The notes below the pieces were generated by a model. That model searched no databases, was not told the DNA's origin, and worked only from the letters and a program-made list of their open reading frames with translations. This document shows positions 57,797 through 64,000 of a DNA stretch of 64,000 bases, piece by piece. This DNA is from Paraspadella gotoi (Eukaryota; Chaetognatha), in assembly GCA_051294375.1 (NCBI GenBank), contig CM119267.1, positions 13,966,710 through 14,030,709 on the forward strand, given 5' to 3'. Each line of letters begins with the position of its first letter. The stretch's first letter is position 1. The position numbers were made by a program, and so were the translations under genes.

Positions 57797-58543
57797 AGAG
57801 GCTGTTTTATACAGGGCGCCACACGCAGCGGAGTCACCCTCGTGGCGACGCGAGACAGCATGATTCAATGTAGTCCAGGAGCTTTGGATCTGGAAGTAGC
57901 CCATGCGCCTACAGGCGGTTACCCCTGTCAATCCACTTATCTACACATTGACTACTCAGGGCTCGACCAGGGCACTGCACATGGTGATGATGCCATTAGT
58001 CCACTGAAGCACTGAGGCGCTACGAAAAGAAACAGCTTTATATCCCATCTGTGGATGATAGTACCACCAGCAGCCGCCACCAGGACTCTCGCATTTATGA
58101 GAGTACGAAAGCAGGGATGAAAGGATGATCTCTTCTGGCTGATACCTTTCTTTCCATTCTGGTGGCCTTGCTATTGGTGGCAGCTGTGCTAGCTCAAAAC
58201 ACACACTCAAGGGCAGTGGGATATATCATGCCGGGTTGCGTGTTACGGGTATCACGTCGGGTTCACATTTGAAGAGCTGGAATTTACAGGGCGACCACAC
58301 CGCGCGGAAGTCACCTCGTAGGCGACAGCGAGACAGCTACTGTCATGTAAGATCCAGAGCTTATGGCATCCTGGCATTTAGGCCTGCCTACGGCGGGTTA
58401 CCCGGATCCATCCCACTTTTCTACATGACAACTCAAGGGTCGAACAGGAGCACATTGGGATGAGTGCACTTAAGGCACTGAGTCACTGGAGCGCTGCGAA
58501 AGAAACCAGCTTTATCCACTCTGTTGGTGATAGCCACCAAGAA
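57797..58543. mobile_element. ~745-bp insertion with two ~260-bp related units
   Basis: Copy 1 reads straight from CTTTCACTAC into GCCTTAATAT (near 51340); copy 2 has this segment between them. Two related units begin ACAGGGCG(A)CCACAC (57811 and 58286) and end in (CC)ACCA(C/A)(C/G)A near 58070 and 58542, about 475 bp apart. A minus frame (57956-58210) is open but does not hold across both units. Texture suggests a satellite pair or a non-autonomous element; no target duplication is clear. Confidence 0.6.
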
Positions 58544-60449
58544 CGCCTTAATATATATGATATGTTAAATAAAATTAAATGAAACAGTTTTCAGGATTTA
58601 ACTTTAGTAGATGTATCTTATAGCTTAAGGCAAGCGAGTTTTTTTAAATCAACCAAGTTTTATATAAAATTACAATTTATATATAACTGTCAAACTTACA
58701 GAATAATGATTATAATTTGTGAAAATAAAAAAAAATCAAAATTACCATTATTTCACTTTTTTATCCTATCAGAATCCGGTTTTTCAAAATCAATAATTTA
58801 TAAATTATATTTAAATAAATAACAAATTATATCATAATTATGTTAATTTATTATATACCTATTAAAAAAAAATAAATTATGCTAATTAACCGTGAGTACA
58901 AATGAATTGCTTAAAAATGTAAAATTATAAATCAATTTAGTATCAAATAACAAAATAGTTTAATTAGATAATTTTTTTATTGTAAAAAAAAAAACTCTTT
59001 CCTAACAGAGGAAGAGTGACAGTGAGAGAGTTGAACCAGGGTAAAATAATTTGGTGGCGTTTCGTCGTTGGGCTCAAGTGATAAAAATCTAGAAATCTCT
59101 GCGTGTGAAGGCATCACTTCCAAGCGGAAGGCGAGTGATTGGAGCAATATATTAAAATATCGAGTTGGAAGGCTGAGTTGTTCTAAGGGTTTTGAATTTC
59201 ATGATATTGAATGACATTTCCGAAAGTCCTTATATTGCCGTATTTAAGCGTTTTTTGTCCCTTTTGGTCCCCGTACCTTTTTGTCACCGCGTGCGACGGC
59301 AGATTTTACGCTCGCTCGATAAAATTTTACTTCAAACGTAATAAAACCAAGTGAAAACTGCGAGTAATAATCACGTGGATATTTTGAAAGACAGCAGGTG
59401 TAAAAAAAAGGTCGGATAAATTGCTGTGAAACGACTGAACGTCTGAAATCTTCAGAAATGCGAAGAGAGAAAATCGTGATACCGAGTTACGCTGGCGTAG
59501 ACTGAGATGATTACGTAGCGTGACGTATCGTGACGCAGCGACTCGGGACGATTTCCCCCAATTTTTTTTTATCTTTCGTTTAGAGAAAAAAAAAACAAAA
59601 CAAAAAACAAAAACCGAAAATTGGAAAAAAAAATTCTTTTTTTCCCTTCGTTTTTGCGACGATATTGAAAACAAACATTGAAAACAAACATCCAAATTTT
59701 ACGACGTCGTCTTTTTTCAAAATAAAAATAAAACGAGACGAAAGAAAATAAAAAAGAAAAAATATTCCTTTTGTTTTCTTTTATATTTTTTTCTCTTTCT
59801 TTCTCGGGTTTATTTCTCCGTCGTGAAAAGAGAAAAATTTCCGTATAAAGAAAATAAAAGTCGAAGAGGACGACGACGACGACGACGACGACGACAACGA
59901 CGTTTGATAACGAAGACGACCGGCCTGAAGGAGAAATAGAGGAACAAGTGAAAAGACCGACACTAGAGCGAGAGGAGGAGGAGGAGGAGGAGGAGGATAA
60001 GAAAAAAGCGAAAGAGGTTAGCCTAAGAAAAAAAAAAAAGTGAGAATTCAGGATCAAAAGAACTTTTTGAAAGCGAGAGACGAGACAGAAGGAGCACGAG
60101 AGAGGAGCAGAAAGAGAGAAGAGGGAGAAGGACGAGAGAGAGAGAGAGAGAGAGACCTAACGTAGAAAGACAGTGATAGAATCTAGAGACAATGAGAGAA
60201 ATGCAAAGGAGAGGTAAAAGGGAAAGAGATGGAGAGAAGAGAGAGAAAGATGAGAGATGACACGAAGAGAAGAGAGGAGAGGAGAGGATGTAGAGAAGAG
60301 ACTAAAGATAAGAAGGATAATTTAGGGCAAGAGAGAAATGACAAAGGAGCAGTAAAAGGTGGAGAAGAGAGATCAGAGAATGAGAAGAGAGGAGAGAGAG
60401 AGAGGACTAAAGAAAAAGATAGAAATTTTAAGGCAAATGATCTCTCTCT

Positions 60450-60620
60450 NNNNNNNNNNNNNNNNNNNNNNNNNNNNNNNNNNNNNNNNNNNNNNNNNNN
60501 NNNNNNNNNNNNNNNNNNNNNNNNNNNNNNNNNNNNNNNNNNNNNNNNNNNNNNNNNNNNNNNNNNNNNNNNNNNNNNNNNNNNNNNNNNNNNNNNNNNN
60601 NNNNNNNNNNNNNNNNNNNN
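60450..60620. other. assembly gap (171 N) with strand switch in its flanks
   Basis: The left flank ends in CT repeats and the right begins with GA repeats, while copy 1 has only GA-rich sequence here. Confidence 1.
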
Positions 60621-60839
60621 GAGAGAGAGAGAGAGAGAGAGAGAAGAAACTAAAGCAAGGAGGAAATTTAGGCAATGAGACAGCGAGACAGAGAGAGAGA
60701 AAACACTCAAAATGGAAGAAATCTGGGAAGTAACGAACCGCGAGAGATAAACAAGAAACTCAAACGAGGGTTTTCATTCGCGCCTCGCGACCGAGGCGGA
60801 AATCTTCTTGCAACATGGAGGAGATGGAATGGGGAGGGG

Positions 60840-60840
<1 letters not shown>

Positions 60841-60872
<32 letters not shown>
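60841..60872. repeat. (CGG)n microsatellite
   Basis: About 10 CGG units. The matching place in copy 1 (53748-53776) is shorter and interrupted. Confidence 0.95.
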
Positions 60873-61560
60873 TTTTTTTTTTTCGTTTTTTGAAAGAAAA
60901 TCAGCATCGGATGAATACAAATGAATTCAAATGATTGAGGTCTAAGTTTTTTTTTTCGCGCTTTGGAACCGGACAGATGATGGATTCTAATTTCGGAGGG
61001 TGTAATGAAAAATGCATGGTATAAATTCAAAATGCTGGTTTAATCAAAGGTTTTGATAATCAAAATCTCGAATAATAACTCTCGTATCTTCTGGTCGTCT
61101 TTCAATTGCAGAAAATAAAACGCCTTGAAACAAGTTTGAGCAAACAACGCCGGATCTGCAAGCGGGCATTTAGCGGTAAACGGCCAATCAGATGATTAGT
61201 TAATATTAATCTTGCAATTTTTGTGTTTTATTTAAACAATTTACCGACAATATTAATAATTCTACTTTTTTTTATGGTAGTTGCTTTAATTTTCGTTTTT
61301 ATGGGAGCTGTGGTGGTAGTTTTGATTGAACTGTTTGTTATAATTGTTGTAGTTGTTGTTGCAACATGCATTTACATTTCAAGGCCAAAACTAAATAGTT
61401 AAGCGTAATTTTTGTTTTTTCCACTTCAACTCATTTCCACTCAGAAGATTTCATCGAAACATGATTTTCATCTAAATCACATGTTTCCCAGCCCACCAAC
61501 AATATTTAAGGTCAACCGCACAATCGACAAATGAGTAATTGGCGTTCAAAGCTAAGAGGG

Positions 61561-61690
61561 GACGGACGGACGGACGGATGGACATGTTTTTTTGTGAATA
61601 ATTTATCATAATTTGATGTTCTGACTGTCCGGCACGATATGGGGTGGGACCGACGGACCGACAAAGTGAATTATCGACCCGGGATCCGGA
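61561..61690 (+). mobile_element. dispersed repeat family B, copy 3
   Basis: Lies inside copy 2 of the 6-kb duplication; matches 54484-54613. Confidence 0.6.
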
Positions 61691-62140
61691 TAAAAAATAA
61701 AATTTAAATTAACGTTATTAAAGAAGTGTCTGATACTAATTACTATATTGCAGATGCCACTTTTGCGGACTGTCTTCGACTTACATCCACCGACAGGAGA
61801 AATGGCAATCTTCATAATTTTACGACTTCGTCTCATCTCTATGCAAAGAGTCGAGAATGAGCGGAGAGTTCAAAGAACTTCAGCCTCATTCAGCCAATAT
61901 TTTTTTTCTTTTTTTTTTTTTTTGCGTTCGCGAAAAACAAATTTGGCATCGATACGGATTTCGTAATCCGGATATGTTAATGAGGTCGACTTGTTATTTC
62001 TGCGCAAAAAAAAAACTTTTGGTGAATCGCGTCATTCCTTTGGATCACGACATCCGGACGCATCGATTTTCGAGCATCGGAATTCGGCCGTGAACAATGT
62101 TTATTTTTGGTTTACATTAACTAGAAAAAAAAATACATTT

Positions 62141-62644
62141 NNNNNNNNNNNNNNNNNNNNNNNNNNNNNNNNNNNNNNNNNNNNNNNNNNNNNNNNNNNN
62201 NNNNNNNNNNNNNNNNNNNNNNNNNNNNNNNNNNNNNNNNNNNNNNNNNNNNNNNNNNNNNNNNNNNNNNNNNNNNNNNNNNNNNNNNNNNNNNNNNNNN
62301 NNNNNNNNNNNNNNNNNNNNNNNNNNNNNNNNNNNNNNNNNNNNNNNNNNNNNNNNNNNNNNNNNNNNNNNNNNNNNNNNNNNNNNNNNNNNNNNNNNNN
62401 NNNNNNNNNNNNNNNNNNNNNNNNNNNNNNNNNNNNNNNNNNNNNNNNNNNNNNNNNNNNNNNNNNNNNNNNNNNNNNNNNNNNNNNNNNNNNNNNNNNN
62501 NNNNNNNNNNNNNNNNNNNNNNNNNNNNNNNNNNNNNNNNNNNNNNNNNNNNNNNNNNNNNNNNNNNNNNNNNNNNNNNNNNNNNNNNNNNNNNNNNNNN
62601 NNNNNNNNNNNNNNNNNNNNNNNNNNNNNNNNNNNNNNNNNNNN
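62141..62644. other. assembly gap (504 N)
   Basis: Replaces the part of copy 2 that matches about 55085-55850, and ends in a GA tract. Confidence 1.
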
Positions 62645-63007
62645 AGAGAGAGAGAGAGAGAGAGCGCCCCGAATTAAAGAAATATTGAAAACTTATAACT
62701 AGTGAAAATAAAAAAAAAACTTTGTCCCCTCGTTCTATGCCTCGATACTCGATAGAGACTGGGTCTGTCTCGCCTCTTCGTTGCCAGGGCAGTCACGTCT
62801 CTGTTTGTGCTTATTATGATTTTGAATCTTTGATGCAATCTCTTTGGCCACGAGGACGACGAGTATTTCCGATCAGCGACGCGTCATCCTCTTTTCGATT
62901 ATCACCGACTGATGTCGTTGTCCGCCAAATGGGATGGACGCCGCTCATCCTCTTTGTTGTTGTGGTTTATGATTGTTGTTGTTGTTGTCGGGAAATAGGT
63001 CGATTTT

Positions 63008-63376
63008 TAGTTGCGCCGCGAGTACTCGCGTCTTAACTCTATAAGTCGGCGGACGGTCAGTCGGTATGTCTGTCCATCGGTCTGTCCAACTTTCGTTAAA
63101 AATGCTAATAACTTGCATATTGTTGGTTATTCATTTGTTAAGACAGGAAAAACCTAAAATCTAAGGGACTACTAGCGCCGCCTTCAGGAAATCCTAAAAC
63201 TATAAAGAATAAATGAGGAATTCCGATGCAGTGTGTGTCATAAATACACGGGAAAAGAAAGTTATTGTCGTCATGTTGTCTTGTCTCGTCACACCATGTC
63301 ATGTTACGAGAAATATATGTGATATATACGCCTAGTCACTGCGGCGCAACACATTTGAATTACCGTTCTTGTTTCC
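63008..63376 (+). mobile_element. dispersed repeat family A, copy 3 (both inverted repeats kept)
   Basis: Begins TAGTTGCGCCGCGAG and ends near CTGCGGCGCAACAC, so both inverted repeats are visible. This is the best copy for defining the element. Confidence 0.7.
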
Positions 63377-64000
63377 TAACATCTTTCCGAATTTTACAAC
63401 GACGACATATATATATTCCGTCGTAATGTGACTCTATCACCGTCTTCATCTGACCTTGTACCCGTAATCTCTTTTCTTTTGTGAGTGGCTAACTATTAAG
63501 TTAACAGACTCTTTTTTTTTTTCACGAGTTTGAGATTCTCTTTGATTTTGGTTTTGAGCTTTGGGTTATGATTACTTTTGTTACTAATGAGGTGTAATAA
63601 TTACAAACAATGAACCTCAAAGCAATCAATTGTAATACTAGCGCGTAGCACGTACAAGTAGAAGTAGTAGTATTAGTCGTAACTAGTTAAAAGTTATTAA
63701 CTAGTTATTAGTTAAAAATGTACATCCTGGATTTTTTTGTTGATTTCCCGGATTCCATATCTCACAACCGCCATCGATCGTCGTCGACGTCGTCGTCGTT
63801 TTCATCGCGACCGTCGCTTTTGTCGTCGTCATCCTCGTCCGGCGGCGTTCCGTCTTTGAGTTTTGTAAGCATTCGACTTTGAAGCATCTGGAAAGCGTTT
63901 AACCCTTGGGCCCTGGCGACGACGACGACGACGCTGAATGCGACGATGAGAGACGCCCATGACGACGACGATATCGAAGACGGCGACGACGGCGACGACG

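Larger units (their letters stand above)
57650..64000. repeat. ~6-kb duplicated region, copy 2 (runs off the window)
   Basis: Second copy of 51180-57250, cut by gaps at 60450-60620 and 62141-62644. The window ends while still in the match (GAC-rich end corresponding to about 57215). Confidence 0.9.

Noticed and set aside
57956-58210. An 84-codon minus frame in the insertion, considered as a transposon protein
   Set aside because: The related second unit does not keep the frame, and no transposase or polymerase motif is present.

Overview
This is a draft-quality window from a eukaryotic nuclear genome, most likely an invertebrate animal. The grounds are an intron-containing gene with short introns that reads as a PDZ-plus-formin (delphilin/GRID2IP-type) protein, a metazoan family; AT-rich intergenic DNA; very many long (GA)n/(CT)n microsatellites; and short inverted-repeat elements. 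I cannot name the species. There are 14 runs of N, several starting inside GA/CT tracts and four exactly 25 N long. Several near-identical neighbouring segments differ by many one-base indels, which points to noisy long-read gap filling or unmerged haplotypes.

Layout. 0-1.5 kb is GC-rich with two striking motif clusters: TGACG cores spaced 11 bp apart (287-419), and a CRE followed by four perfect TCACGTGA palindromes spaced exactly 22 bp apart (1312-1447). 1.5-31.5 kb is mostly repeats and gene-poor sequence: long GA/CT tracts, minisatellites, a degenerate GTC/GAC acidic array (13.2-13.7 kb), duplicated segments at 19.2-22.3 kb, a hairpin element with 13-bp direct flanks (25.3 kb) and several gaps.

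31.57-36.86 kb holds the one gene I recognise, on the plus strand: PDZ1, a harmonin-N-like helical domain, a PDZ2, a second harmonin-N-like segment, a long linker, a polyproline FH1 and pieces of an FH2 domain. The family resemblance is strong piece by piece, but the reading frame switches many times, so it is either a real gene damaged by sequencing indels or a young pseudogene.

37-51 kb is AT-rich and gene-poor, with a short acidic C-terminal exon candidate next to a gap (40.1 kb), two tRNA-like segments followed by a shared direct repeat (41.6-42.4 kb), a foldback element carrying a TTAG array (43.4-43.8 kb), and a complex direct/inverted duplication (43.8-46.7 kb) that contains two convergent TATA-box promoter-like blocks. 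51.2-57.25 kb is repeated almost entirely at 57.65-64.0 kb; the second copy carries a ~745-bp insertion absent from the first. Two dispersed repeat families (called A and B here) occur at 9.1/56.2/63.0 kb and 5.8/54.5/61.6 kb.

Apart from the delphilin-like gene, most open frames here are translations of simple repeats and are not annotated as genes.
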